Part shown: positions 12,360-26,078 of the stretch, in pieces
How positions within the stretch are numbered: position 1 is the first letter of the stretch
Layout of the letters: every line of letters starts with the position of its first letter
Assembly (NCBI GenBank): GCA_905250125.1
Contig: CAJNOL010000181.1
Span: 62,001 to 126,000 of the forward strand
From: Rotaria sordida
Lineage: Eukaryota; Rotifera; Eurotatoria; Philodinida; Philodinidae
DNA length: 64,000 bases
Direction of reading: 5' to 3'
Translations under genes and position numbers: made by a program
Notes under the pieces: generated by a model
The model's input: the letters and a program-made list of their open reading frames with translations, nothing else
Database searches by the model: none
What the model was told of the DNA's origin: nothing

Positions 12360-15299
12360 ATGAATCGGAGAGCTCTTCTCTTTTATCAACAATGATGACA
12401 AACAACAACAACAACAACATCATCATCATCATCATCATCATCAAACGGCAACAATAAACAAGACAAATCACAGCATGCATACTTGAAAGGAGAGAGAGAG
12501 ACAGAGAGAACGGCTCACCATGCAATAATCCAATACTTAATTTGTATTTTCTTTTTTCAATATAGATAAATATGTATGTATATATATGTGCATTCTTTTT
12601 TTCAAGTAAAATTGATTAGATTTCTTTTTCTTGTTGATTTTTAATAGAAACTGAAATATGATCAACAAAAATAAGTACAAAGAACGACGAGGTTTTCGGC
12701 GATAGTAGATGACAATAAACGTTAAGAACAACGACGCAAATGAACCAACAGACGAGTTGGCCCGGCGATTGACCCTTTGTACATTGTTTTGTTTCTATGT
12801 ACTCTCTCTGGCTACGCTACGTGTCGTTGTTGAAAAAAAAAAAGAAACGTAGAGACGAGCGAAAGCTTGTATATGTAGTCGCATCCGACCGTTGTCGACC
12901 AATGTCTAATATAAGCGACATGTTCAGATATGTACATTTCTCTTTCTCTCTCGATTTTTGACCGAACATTGACCTGTTTCTTTTTTTTTTCTTTCTTTCT
13001 TTCTTTTCTGAACGCTCTATTTTTGGTCGATACTAACAAAACTCTATATTACTCGCTTGTCTCTACGATTTGTTAAATGATAGAAATATGAGTATCGTCT
13101 ATCGTTCAACATCGATAGATTTTTTTCTTCTTCTTCTTCTTCTTCTTCTTCTTTTCTTTCTGTATATATTAATCCAAACATACTGACCTTAGAAAATAAG
13201 AGTACGAAAAGACCCAACTGGCAGAAGAACGGACAACTGAATAAACAGAAAAAGATGGTTGGTTTATATATATGTTATATATCTGATGAACATATTTTTT
13301 GGCTTAAAGCCAAAATGAATATATATATGTTTTGAGTTCACTCACTATTATCACAATAGAAACCATTTAAGGTGAAATGAAATCAACACAAACGTCTAGC
13401 GGCTGTCTGTTATGTTTGAGAGTACAGTACAATTGGCTGAATCTTATGATAAGACATAACATACCTGAAGACTAATAATAATAGGCTTTGTATATTTTGC
13501 TTTCGTTGAAATAATGTTCAAACGAATTTCTTTTTTACTCCTCCAGCTAGTTCAAATGTTGAATACATTGTCGAATAGAATTAACAATAACAAGCGAAAA
13601 GTATACGTAGGATTAGGCATGTTGTTGGATGTTATGTTTGTTTGACAACGGCTTTATGTTTTTCGAAAGCTACTGAAAGCTTTTGAGTGTTTAACAGGAA
13701 GTGTAACAGCGTGCGCGCGCGCGAGAGGGAGAGAGAGAGAGAGATAGAAGAGATTATTCGGCACCAATCAATCATTTGTTGTTTGTGATGGTTTGTCTAT
13801 ACACATCTTATCTACTTCTGTTGTCAGCACTTCACTTGAATCATTAATGGTGATGACCGATTGCATCAATTGAATAACAATAACATATTTCAATTTTGAT
13901 GAGAAATGAAAACAAAATGAAAAACAAAAACTTTTTTTTCAACTTGCACGAAAAAAAGTTTAAATATCTTATTATGATCTTTTAAACTATAACCTTTGTC
14001 TTTTTTTTTCGTACCATGTTGATTTAGTCAATAACAATAATGACTTATTTATAAAAACAAAATTTTTGAAATAACAGAACTGTGTTTATAATTGTTAGTC
14101 GTCTTTTTTTTTTCTCTCCTCATTATTATCGATTCAGAAAATATTCACATGCTGCGGTTGATTACACTCTGTAGTTAACAACTCATCTTCATTTATCTTC
14201 ACTTTATTTGCTATGTTTCTGCCGCTCATCAGTAAATTAGATTCATTCACAAGGGAAAATAAAAGTTTATAAGTAACATAAGATACATTAGTTTATTGAT
14301 CAAGAGAATAATTATTTATTCGATATGTTTAGATCGAACTATAAATATATATATATATATACTTATATTTATAAATAAAGAACACATCTATCAGTTCGAA
14401 GTAAATAAAGAAATATGATTTTGTTTTGTTGTTACATACATATAACGTTATTTTAACAGAAAGATGCTATGAGGATTTCTTTCTTTCTTTTTCTTTTTCT
14501 TTTTTTGATTTCTGACAATGGTAAAGTGTTCTAATTGATGTTCTTTTGTATTGCAAATATTTGAACACTTGAAAATTTTCTCTGGATACTCAAATAAGTG
14601 TGTGTACTAAGTATTTGTAAGTGATATTCATTGTATTGAAATAAATAAATTTGGGTATTGATGAAGAGTAATGTCTAACGTGACCGATGAATAAAACTGA
14701 TGAATATAATTCATTTACTAGACAAATCTAGATTTTTTTTGTCTTAAATGTAAATGAGATGAAATAATATAGACAATTTTCTTTCTTTTGTTTCGCTACA
14801 AACATGTCTTTTTTTTTTGTTTGATCAAAAAGTTCATTACAAAATGTGGATTCTATAGTGCATAAATTAAGAAAAAAAAAAGCATTATCCATATCAACAC
14901 AATCAACCATTGGTCGCACACACATAGAGAAAATTCAACCTGTCCATTTTGAAGATAGTTTGATTTAATTTTCGCATCTGTTTTCTAGAAATACAACGGA
15001 ACGGAATTTTGTTAATATACGAAGTCACGATGTTTTTAGATATATGAATGTTTTGCACTCTTTTTTGTTCATACAAATACATATATTTAGAATTAGCATA
15101 GAATTTTGAACAAAACTAAGTATTTTGTTTATCAAGGCTTCAACTTCGATTTTTCTTGAGTCGACAAGTACATCATTTGATGCAGAATCCAACGGTGCTG
15201 ATGAGTATTTGATTGCTTTTGCCTTGATCTTAACTGCAATTTTCGGAACAAGAATGAAATTCCGTAACGAATAGTAGTTTTCACTACTGATACAAAAAT
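12360..15299. other. intergenic with microsatellites; possible pri-miRNA upstream region
   Basis: No coding gene seen. Simple repeats present: AAC then CAT triplets (about 12400-12442), CTT triplets (about 13124-13152), GCGC followed by a GA run (about 13711-13745), an AT run (about 14345-14361) and TTTC/TTTTTC tracts. The promoter of the microRNA cluster (minus strand) should lie in this interval, but no specific element can be named. Confidence 0.5.
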
Positions 15300-15820
15300 T
15301 TTTCGAAAAATGTCGCTTTATTTTTCATCGTTTAAAAGATATTTCGGAAACATAAAAAGAAAAACACTTATTTAGAATCTACATTAAAAGTGCTTACTCA
15401 GCGTATGTTCAAAAAGAGTTCTATCATGTTTCGTCTTTGAACAATGAGTATATCCTTATGCAACATTAAAATGTGGTCTTTAAAAAGCAACCTGTAACGA
15501 CTACGGTACAAGGAACTGATCTTTAAGCGGGGTCTTATTATTTTCTACTAGACTCTTAGAGAATTAAGCGAGTAATTTAATGAAAAATACTGAAATATTG
15601 TTTCTGTCTGCTGCAGATATTTCGACGTGCTTTTGACATCCTACTTTTTAATGTTATTTAAGGATACGTTTATTGCTCAAAGACCAGGCATGATAGAGGT
15701 TGTTTAAACATATAGTTAGAGAGTACTTTCAATATGAGTTCTGAATAGGTATTTTTCTGATTTTTTCGAAACATACTTAAGCCAATGAAAAATAAAATGA
15801 AATTTTTCCAGGAACTTTTT
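15300..15820. repeat. long inverted-repeat element (hairpin type)
   Basis: The left arm about 15300-15470 aligns with the reverse complement of about 15643-15820. Matching blocks include TCTATCATG, GTCTTTGA(A/G)CAAT, TATCCTTA and AACATTAAAA near the inner end, and TTATTTTTCAT and TTTCG(G)AAACATA outside. The arms differ at many positions, so the copy is old. The spacer is about 170 bp. There is no coding capacity; it looks like a non-autonomous DNA transposon (foldback or MITE type). Confidence 0.65.
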
Positions 15821-16390
15821 TACATGAATCGTTACTTTTTTTATTCAATACAATTATACTTATTAACAAATGGTCTGATATTTTTTCTGAAAGTTTACTA
15901 AAAAGCTGCACAACTTTCATATAGAATGTTTATTCATATGTCACTTTGTTTTTCAGTAAAATGTTGAACTTTCAATTCATCTAAAAAAATTTCATTCTTT
16001 TGAAATTTCGTAACGGTTAGTTGGTTGAAGAAAAAAATCAATGAAATTCTTACTGGTAGTAGATCCACAAGATTTCTATCTATGATAAAAAATTTACGAC
16101 CGTTTATATTTATCATTGAGGAAACAGGTGTGGTACAATGAAAAACAAAATCGACATTCCATAACGTTTGACTATGCTGATATAATGACTATTTTTCTTG
16201 AATACTTCTTCACGGAGTTGACCGGCTACAACTCTGATGTACCTATAAGAAAAATATAAAATTGATGTCCTCCGAAATCTATTATCGTTCTATCAGTATT
16301 TCTATTTTTCTTTTTTTCGTTTGAAATTGATTTTCTATTAAACACATCAATCATTTTTAAACATGACAATAGTCTAGGTTCGTTTGTTAG

Positions 16391-19342
16391 TTATATGCCA
16401 ACACTTATCGTCGATTTATTATTTAATTTAGGAAGAGAAATATTCAATTTATTCTTGACAATAGTAGTAGTAGTAGTATGAATTTCATTTTGTTCATTTG
16501 TTTGATTATTTGATAATTTGTAACGTTTATAAAAAAGAATAGATGATGGATTTTGAAGATATTTCCATGGATGAATAATTTTTTCTGGATAATTTATTGA
16601 TTCAATTTGACGTAAATGTAATTCACGTTTAGCAATTTCTACTTTACGTTCCCATGCATGTATTTGACGATAGAGATTTATTTGTTTAGATTTTAAATCA
16701 ACATAATTATTTATTGATGGTACACGATAGGATATAATCATTTCATGAAGAGGATCATTTATTTTTTCATATTCAATAATTTCCTAAAGACAACAACAAA
16801 AACAAAAAAATCAATAACAAAAAATAAACATAAGTCAACATTTGTTTTTTTAAAATACATCTTGCATTTTTCGTTTTACTTCATTGTAATGATTTAATTG
16901 TTGAATTGTTGAATTGATTTCATTACGTATTGATGTAAGTGTACGAATTTCTTTAAATAACTCTGGCTAAATAAAATATTAGAAGAAAAATTTTTATGAT
17001 ATACTTTAAAAAAAATATTTAAGACCTTTTTTGCATTAAGTTTCATATTGGCTTCTGATTGTTGTCGTTTATAAAATATAAGCATTTTATTTTTCATATT
17101 TAATTCTTTTAATTGTTTTTCTATATCAATTTTTAATTGTTCAAAATCTACTTCTGTTATTGTATCAACTAATTGACGAATCTAAATTTCTTATATATAT
17201 GATAGAAAATAAAAATGAAAAAAAAAACCACATATAACGTCTAACTTTTCGAAGTGATTTTTCAATACCATCAATATGAAAACGAAGACGAACTGTTTTT
17301 TGTCGTTTCTATTGTATTATATTAAAGTATAAGGTATTGTTTTCATCTAATGATTGTATAACATACTCTTTCATTCAATGCATCCTATACAAAACAAAAA
17401 AAAAACAACAATGAAAAGATATTGTATAAGAATAATGCCAAACGTAGATTGTATTCGAGATATTTTTTCAACCCTTTTTGTAAAACTAGTGCAGTAGCAA
17501 ATCTACAAAGTTCATTATGTTTGTGAACATAAGTTACTATTAAATATTTAGGTTGTTACAACAGTCCGTTTCATTTCACGAACAATAACACACCAAACGA
17601 TGACTATCTTCCGATTAAGCCATGCAAGGTATAATTTATCCAATAACTTCATGAAGAAGATTCACAAGATTGAGCTAAACTGTCAAACTTTGATACTAAT
17701 GTTAGAGAACATTAACATTTCGGAGAATTCATGTTTCTACTGATGAAGACTCTTCTCATTCCAATGATTTTGTCAGTAAATATAACGCGAAAGCGAGCCT
17801 TACGAAGATATATCTTGCGGTCTAGTCAAATTCAAAATGAGATTAAATAACGGAAATAAACTTTTTCCAGTATCTCAGTCAATGCACTGAGTTCAAGTCA
17901 GCATGGTATCTTTTCGGGTACCCTGTTATCAATATGTCATAGAACCGCGGTTGAGCACTCTGCTAAGATTTATTTCAGTACATGGGTATTTACCAGGTGC
18001 CTGTTCAGTCTCCATAGCATTCTATGAAAAATTTTTTAACAAATTAGCAAATTGAATATGTAGAAGCGTTTTGTAGTCAAGTGTTAAAAGACTCATAAAA
18101 TATCCTAAGGTGCCGAATTAAGCAAAGATTCCTGTAACATACTACTAGCAGAGTACCTGGCGCTATTTTTCCAAATATGTCGAAAAGGATGGATTTAAAT
18201 ATTTCAAATGATGACAATTATTTTTGAATATTTGTTATGAATAGAGATTGCAGGACCAAGCTTTTTTGGTCCTGATCCTGATCTAGAGAAAACTATTTTT
18301 GAATTTATTCGTACCACATGTGAACAAATTCTTCAATACTCGTTTTTTTTTTATTTATTTAGTCGACTACTAGCACTTTCTTTGGGTTATCTCTCTTGAG
18401 TTTTGTTTTGATTGATAAGATAATTCACTTAAAACTATACAATATTTAATTGTAATCTATAGTTGCGGTTGAAAAAAGTTTACATCTACTAGAAATTTGT
18501 TCATTATATTAGGACTATACTCGTATGAAAATTTACTCGATAACGAATTCGATCATGAACGAATGCAAAAAGTTCTTCAGTTGTAAATTTCTTTTGTGTA
18601 TCATATAAATTTTCATCGATTTTTTGAATAAATTTTTTCAATGTAATCAATTCCAATTCTAAATAATCTATTGTTTCATCATCAGTTTCCATTGTATTCT
18701 AAATATACATTTGAAAGTTTTTTTTTATTTAAAAGTAATTTATTTTTATTAGATTACAATGCATTCATCAACATATTGTGTTGTATTAATACCATATTTT
18801 TGTGAATAAGCAAGAAGAACTTTAAATGTTGTTTCAGCTATTTCACGTTTCTTTTGAATTGATAATGGTTGTTTAATTTTATGTTTTAAAATTTGATGAA
18901 GAAAAGGTTTGTTTTCATCTAAACACTAAATAATTTAGTTCAAAAAAAAAAAAAAAAAAAAAAAAAGTTGAATTTATATTTTATTTTGTATTCTATTTAC
19001 TTAATAGAAGATTATGATTAGAATTTTTCTTTTCTTGATCTTGATTTAGAATTATTTTCTTTTCATACCATATTAAATAATTATATAAAAGACGATTTTC
19101 AGCATGAAGAAATATTAGTTGTTCACTTTTCAAAAAGAAAAAGATACAAATAAAATTTATTAGGAAGAAAACAATAACAAAAAATTTTACTTAATCTTTT
19201 TAAGTTTCTTTTGAATTATAGGAATTGATAAATTAGATATATCTTCTTTTTCATGTTCATTGTATATAGTATTAACATAACCATCAATAATTGCTGCTAT
19301 ATTTTTGCTCATTTCTTGACGATGTAACATATCATTTGACAT
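16391..19342 (-). CDS. CCDC113/CCDC96-family coiled-coil ciliary protein
   Basis: Nine exons on the minus strand give about 460 residues, running from ATG 19340-19342 (MSNDMLHRQEMSKNI) to TAA 16391-16393. The exons include an 18-nt microexon (17367-17384, DALNER) that keeps phase 0 between long coiled-coil exons. The protein is almost all charged helix. The region FEQLKIDIEKQLKELNMKNK is typical of the CCDC113/CCDC96 coiled-coil domain. Near the C-terminus VPSINNYVDLK is followed by an AWERKVEIAKREL block, which I recognise as the conserved end of this family. CCDC113 (CFAP263) and CCDC96 (CFAP184) form an axonemal complex at the base of radial spokes, so a role in cilia is inferred. Which of the two it is cannot be decided by eye. 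A 1.1-kb intron (about 17385-18526) is unlike the other short introns. Confidence 0.72.
17385..18526. other. long intron of the CCDC113/96-like gene
   Basis: About 1.14 kb between exon 4 and the 18-nt microexon. It is less A/T-homopolymeric than the flanking exons and probably repeat-derived, but no terminal repeats or coding remnants were recognised. Confidence 0.4.
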
Positions 19343-19598
19343 TGTTTGTTGAAATATTATTGAAGTATATTTTTAGCGCCGATTTCATTAGACATTGAGT
19401 CTTTGATGAATCTCGATGAAGTGTTTTGATTATAATTAATGATATGGAATATAGTTATTTATACATTGTTACTCAAATTATTTCTTATGAATTTTTCATA
19501 TATTGACGAGGAATCCATTCCATTTGTCTCCATTTTTTTCTAATATATAGAAGATCACTAGACTACTGTGATTTCCAAAATTTTTCTGCTTTTACTTA

Positions 19599-20209
19599 CG
19601 AGGGAACCTCTTCAGGTGTTAAATCGCTTTTGGCTTGAGACTATAGCCATTAGATAGACCCTACTGAGATGTGCTCAGATCCATAAGGGTTCGGGTGCAT
19701 GGGCCTCTGGGGGTGAGATATTGGATTTTTTAGGGTATTTTTCTAATGGGGCCTTGGTATTCGAGAAAAATCAAACTTTGGAATTTACACCTGAAATTTT
19801 GCCCAATTAAAGGTCTCTACTAGAGTAGATATCACGCAAAATTTCAGATATTTAGCACAAACCTTTCATGAACTATAAACTAATCAAAATACCTATGGCT
19901 CCTATATGGAGGAAGCTCGCACTTGAGAAACCAGTAGCTGACGAACGGTTTGTGCTAAAGATCTGAAATTTTGTGTGATATCTACTCTAGTAGAGACCTT
20001 TAATTGGGCAAAGTTTCAGGTGTAAATTCCAAAGTTTGATTTTTCTCGAATACCAAGACCCCATTGGAAAAATACCCTAAAAAATCCAATATCTCATCCA
20101 GAGGTCCATGCACCCGAATCCTTATGGATCTGAGCACATCTCAGTAGGGTCTATCTAATGGCTATAGTCTCAAGCCAAAAGCGATTTAACACCTGAAGAG
20201 GTTCCCTCG
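19599..20209. mobile_element. young hairpin (foldback/MITE) DNA element, 611 bp
   Basis: Near-perfect inverted repeat: left arm 19599-19863, right arm 19947-20209, spacer about 83 bp. By eye only about 8-10 differences occur along some 265 bp, so the arms are about 96-97% identical. The ends read CGAGGGAACCTCTTCAGG at the left and the complement at the right. It lies about 260 bp upstream of the CCDC113/96-like gene. It has no open frame and is therefore non-autonomous. The terminal motif recurs in diverged form at 9541, 47265 and about 63730. A transcript through it would fold into a long double strand. Confidence 0.85.
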
Positions 20210-20215
20210 CGAGAT

Positions 20216-21353
20216 AGGAACTTTTTAATAGATTCTTCATGCAAGAGTTCAGTTCTCAAAATAAATTCTATTTAGGAATCCGTTGGACAACGATAAGATT
20301 CTCGTTTTAGTCTTTTATGTTTTCATCAAAAACTTCTATTCATATATAAATCATTTTGATGAAATCATGACTGATCTTCATGTATGGAAAAATATTTCAC
20401 ATTATTTCAAAGAATTTTAGTAATCAAGAGCAAATTATGACAATTTTAAGAGGATTTTCTTATTATAAAGTGCCAATTACGAAAAAAAGGATAAGATTAT
20501 TTTCGTTTTTTGAAAAAGGTTTTCTTATTTATTTCAACATATCATCAATATGGTTAAGGTAGTCACTTATGTATAAACACTTTTCATTCCTTCTTCATGA
20601 CATAAGAATAAAAGTTTTGCTCGACATAAAGTATACTCGTCAGAGTTTTTCTTTCTTTCTATTTTGTATTAGCCTTCAGATGTATAGTACAAAATATCTT
20701 TTAGTCTGTTAAGTGTTCAGAATTTATTCGCATAAAATCTAAAAACTCTTCAAATACTCATATTTTGATTAATTCATCCGATGAATGTCACGTATGTTAA
20801 TCATCTCCTCTAAAGTTTACTTTGATTTATGTAAACTTACAACATATTTTGCTAAAAACTATAGAATATCTAACTATAACTTTTAGATTCGATTTGAACT
20901 TTTAGTTTTTCGTAGCCTCAATCTTGCTCACCAGAACTAAAATTGATCTCACACTTTTACTCTTAGCTTATTCATAATTGATATCTGAAATCTGATTACA
21001 ATATATCGTTTATTCGATAATTCTACTGACATATAGCGATCTCTGTCAATCTAACAACAAATCAATTTAATTTCACTTATAAAATTATGTATAATAAACA
21101 TTTAAAGACGTAAAATATATTACGAAGAATATTTTTTGTTTTCTATTCTTATAATTTAACTGTTGTTACTATGGATATGACTACTTTGAAAATATGGTAT
21201 ATACTTATTAAACTAAAAAGAAACTATTTTGAACAAGAAAAATAATTTAAAATGTATAAAAAAGAAACAAAGAAAGGTCAATTAAATCATTTTACACTTA
21301 AACATAAATATCACATGTAGTGCTACTTTTTTAATTGATGAATTTAATATAAA
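20216..21353. other. intergenic between divergent genes
   Basis: About 1.1 kb between the hairpin element and the CEP97-like start. It should contain the CEP97-like promoter. It is AT-rich and no domain-bearing frame was seen (the frame at 20380-20562 has no partner). Confidence 0.5.
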
Positions 21354-24300
21354 ATGCAAGTCATACAACATAAAGTTTCATCAACAGATTGTCAAATTAG
21401 TTTGAATTCTCCAAATGAAAAGCAACAAATCATAACAACAATGTCAAATCGACAACATCAACCATTAATATTTTCTATTGATAATCGTTTATTAGAACAA
21501 CATTTAACACAACTTGATTTATGTTCAAAAAATTTACAAAAAATTGATAAATTATCAACTAACATTAATTTTAATATTATTCTACTTGATAATAATGAAA
21601 TAAGTAAACTTGAAAATTTAGATATATTTTCAGAATTAATTCAAGTAAGAAAAAGAATATAAGAAAAATTTTCATTACATTTTTTTGTTAGTTATCAATA
21701 TCTCATAATCGTCTTATCGATATTCGTTTACTTAATCGATTACAATCTTTACAAAAACTTAATTTATCATATAATTTAATTGATTCAATTGATTGTAAAT
21801 CAAAAACAAAAAAAAATAGCAACTTTATTTCATGAAAACAAAAAAAAAGTTTTCTTTTTTCTTTAAGGTCTTAGAACTTTACAAAATCTTGTTATGTTAA
21901 ATATTTCAAATAATAACGTTCATAGTATTGGAATATTAAATGCTTGTCATACTTTACAATCTTTAGATGCAAGTGAAAATTCAATACAACAAATTGAAGA
22001 TCTTTCACATTTAATAGAACTTAAAGTAAAAATAATTTTGAAATTTAAAATAAAATAAAAATTTATTTTTCTTCATAGTATTTAAATTTACATAAAAATT
22101 TTCTTGATACATTAATTTCAATTCCACGTTATTGGCCAAAATCACTTCATACACTTATTATATCAGATAATGAAATTCAAGATTTAACTGAAGTAAATTT
22201 AGGTTTTCTTTTTCTTCAAATATTTATTTTTCTTTTTTTGAAAAAGATTTCTTATCTATCATCATTTTTCAATTTAAATACATTTTATATTATTGATAAT
22301 CCATGTTTATCTGTGGTAGATGAAAAACATGGTTGTCATCAACCATTTGATTATCGACCATATATTCTTAATTGGTGTTTATCTATTCATAATTTAGATG
22401 GAATATTTATTACACGAAAAGAAAGGTAAAATTTTCTAATATTTAATCTTAAGATGAAACTAAATTTTGAATAAATATAAATCATATACTGTTGAGTTAG
22501 TTCGTCTTAATTTAAAAGTAAAGTTAAACTGTCATTTCTAATCTGGATATAACTTAAAAACTTCATTAGATCTGATTTTGTTTTTTTTTGCATTGAAAAA
22601 TGATATGTAAACATTTTTTTTGATTTTGATTGATAATATAGTTTAAAAGCTGAATGGTTATTAAGTCAAGGTAAAGGTCGATCATTTGGATCTAGTGAAC
22701 ATGTAGAACTTGTTCAATATTTAACAAGAGTTTGTGGAACAGATACTGATGAAGTAAAATAAATTTTAATTTTGATTTTATAATTCTTTATTTTTTTAAA
22801 GAGAGATGATCTACATTTATCACGTATTATGTTTCAACAAGATTTGTATAATCAACAACGAAGAAGTAGTGATAATGGTAATATCAAAGAAAATTTAATT
22901 TATTTTTAATTTTAATCATTTATTTTTTGTTTTTTTAGAACAAATGATGATAACATCAGATACAATGCAGGATGTCAATGATACATTATCTAAAAGTTTC
23001 TTTTTAATTTTTTATTAATAAAAAAAATGTATGTTTTTTTTTGTTAAGATACTGAAGAAAAATTTCAACAAAGTACATTTATATCAGAATCGGAATTTCT
23101 TAAATTAAATACTTCTTCTACAGTTGATGAACATATAATATCTACTCATCGTAAGATTATTAAAATTAAAGAAAAAAAAAGAAATTTTTTTTTTTCTATT
23201 CCTATCACATTCGTAGAACAACAAATGCGAACACCACGTTCAGAATATAGCAGACCAACAAATATTACTACGAATTATATTGATGATCAAATAACTGAAA
23301 ATAGTTCTAGTAATAATCGTTATACGAATTATGATAATCGACCTATAAAACCACTTGATCAAAATATGTTTCAAACAAAACTTAATCAATATCCAGTTAA
23401 TAAGTAAAATTTATAATTTTACAAGAAAAAAAGATTTTTTTTTTTTTTTTTCTAAATACCATTAGTCATAGAAATAATAATATTCAACAAACTAAACGAA
23501 CATCTTCACATTTAACCTATAATGCTAATCGTTATTCACCAAAAACGACTAGACTTGAACCAACTACTTCATCAATTCAACATATAAAATCAAATCGAAA
23601 TCTTATTAGACGTAAGAAATTATTATTAATTTATTTTCATTTATAAATAAAATTTTTCGAAATTATAGAACGTAACAATCGAGTAAAACATCAAACAACC
23701 AATTCAAGTACCACCAACGCATTACGATCGCTTAATCATTCACATGAGAAAAATCCATATTGCTTGACAACCATAGCCAAGGTCAAGAATAAAGAACAAC
23801 AACCATCAACAAGTACTTCAAACGATAACAGAAATCGTAAGAATCATTTGACAAAAAAAAAAAAAAAAAAAAGTCAATATTATTCAAATGAAATAAAAAT
23901 TACAAACATTACATTATCTTACATCATTTTTACTAATATAAATTCTATTAACAGAAACATATTGAAAAAATGAATTGAAGAATTTTATTTCTTTTTCAAA
24001 TTAGAACATTCGGTTGATGATAATGATGAACTTCAATTAAAATCAGCTCCTATCAATGATATGTTTTCAACTCAAAGTATAACAACAATGAGTAATAATG
24101 TTGAATTAAAACGATTAACTGCATCAGTTGAAACAATGCGAACATCAGTTCTTCAAGCGTATGTTTAAGCATAATTTTTTTTTGTATTTTATAAAACAAT
24201 ATAATATTTTAAAGATATATTAATTTACATGAACGTTTTACAAAAACAACAGAATTACAAACATCAGCATTAACTGCACTTTGGAGAAAAGTAAAATTCG

Positions 24301-26078
24301 AAAGAAAACTAAAAATAAATATTTTTTATTTTTTATTTTTTAGTATGAAACACAAACTTTAACTCATCAACGTGACACTGAAAAATTAATACAAGAAAAT
24401 CGATTACTCAATCAACGTATGCATGAACTTGAAGCTCGTTTAAATGCTACTAATGAAACAAAAACAGTAAGAAAAAAAAAGAACCTCTCAGAACGATATT
24501 TATCAGATTATAAAGGATACCTAATAAATTCTCATCCTCTTCAAGTAATATTCTTTTCTTATAGAATAAGCTAAAAGTCACAGCATATATATAGGTCATT
24601 TCAAGCACTCACCTTTCATTTGACTTTGATTCTTTACAAGAGTTGTTTTTTTCAGCTGACTGTTAATTAATTAAAAAAAGTAATTAGCAAGAGTATGTCT
24701 CTAACCTTATGAGAGAAAAACAAAATTCGAAAATGTCAGAATAGACTCTACGACATAAATTACATCTATGATGAAATTTTCACCAAGACCAAATTCTAAA
24801 ATAAAACTTATGCAAAAAAAAAAACACCTGTTTGTACTGAACTATATTTTCTATTCGATCTACTAGCAATTTATCTTATTTTCTAGACTATTCAATCATC
24901 AAATTCTACAATGAAACAAAATCCTAATTTATTTCCTCCACTTCGTGCTCATATATCAAAACGTGATACAAAAAGTTTTTTTCTTCATTGGATACCTAAT
25001 CCATTAAATGAACATCGTACTATTCTTGGTTATCGTATATATATTGATGATATATTAAAAGGTACTATTGATTCTGGTCGTTTTGAAGCTATTATTGATT
25101 ATATTCGTGATGAAGGAGAATATAAAATAAAACTTCGAACTTATAATGAATATGGTGAATCTTCAGATTCAAATATTGTTATTGCAAGATTTCGTCGTCA
25201 ACATTCAATAATATCAAATCATGTTATTAATCAAACACAAATAAATGATAATTTTATTATTTCACCAAAAGAACCAGATAAAACACTGATTACTAAAGAT
25301 GAAAAACGTATCAATACTAAACAACAACAAAACAATGCTTCAATAACACCAGAAAAAAATATGGTAGATAAAAATGAAGTTTTTTTTTTGGTTTTTCATT
25401 TCGATAAATTTTCAATTTTAGACAAAATCTGATGAACATATTTCACCATTGAAAATAAGTCCTAATCTTACTGTTAATGATAATATTATTAGTCATAAAC
25501 CACCAAAATCACCAACTACTAGTCCTAGTCGAACGGATAAAACATCACCAAATAATAAATCATGTAGCAAAGTTTTATTTACTCATAATAATAATAATAA
25601 TAATGATTCATCAACAGTTATTACAACAAATCGTAGTCCTACACGAACTGGTGTTATGTCTCGTCTTACTAATAGTTCACATAGAATCAAACGAAATAAT
25701 ATTCTTACAAATCCTCTTCCAATTGAGATAAGTAACAACAATCCAATGGATGTGTTGAATGCATCCGAAATTCAAGTAAACTTCAAATTTAAATTGATAA
25801 AAAAACAAAAAAAACAAAGAATCTTTTTCTTTCTTTTATTTCAGACAAACACAACAGAACGATTAATTACATTTAAACCTGATCTAATTAGTAATAATCA
25901 CGAACATAATTTAGCACAGAAAGTTCCAATTGGATTATCTGAAATATCAAATTTGATGACTGCTAATCATTTATCAACAAGTTCAGATACATTATCATCA
26001 AATTCATCACCACCACCTCCTATTCCTCCCAGAATAGCAAAAACTACTATTAAGACTTTACTTAATCAACAATCTTAA
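21354..26078 (+). CDS. CEP97: CEP97-like centriolar leucine-rich-repeat protein with a C-terminal FN3-like domain
   Basis: About 18 exons joined in frame, roughly 1,000 residues. ATG is at 21354; exon 1 ends 21644 and exon 2 starts 21692. Residues about 45-260 are leucine-rich repeats ([69 protein letters not shown]). An LRR cap follows: DNPCLSV, then [18 protein letters not shown]. The next block, [17 protein letters not shown], matches the post-LRR signature of CEP97, which caps centrioles with CP110 and restrains ciliogenesis. A Ser/Thr/Asn-rich linker and a coiled coil ([18 protein letters not shown]) come next. After a roughly 420-nt intron, exon 24887-25378 encodes an FN3-like fold ([38 protein letters not shown]). 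The tail is low-complexity with a PPPPIPP motif. Human CEP97 has no FN3 domain that I know of. Exon fusion to a second gene is the alternative. Confidence 0.8.

Noticed and set aside
18382-18402. TTCTTTGGGTTATCT, close to MIR-9
   Set aside because: One inserted base in the seed region and no stem partner.
25477-25731. Ile/Leu-rich plus-strand frame
   Set aside because: Out-of-frame shadow of the CEP97-like coding exon.
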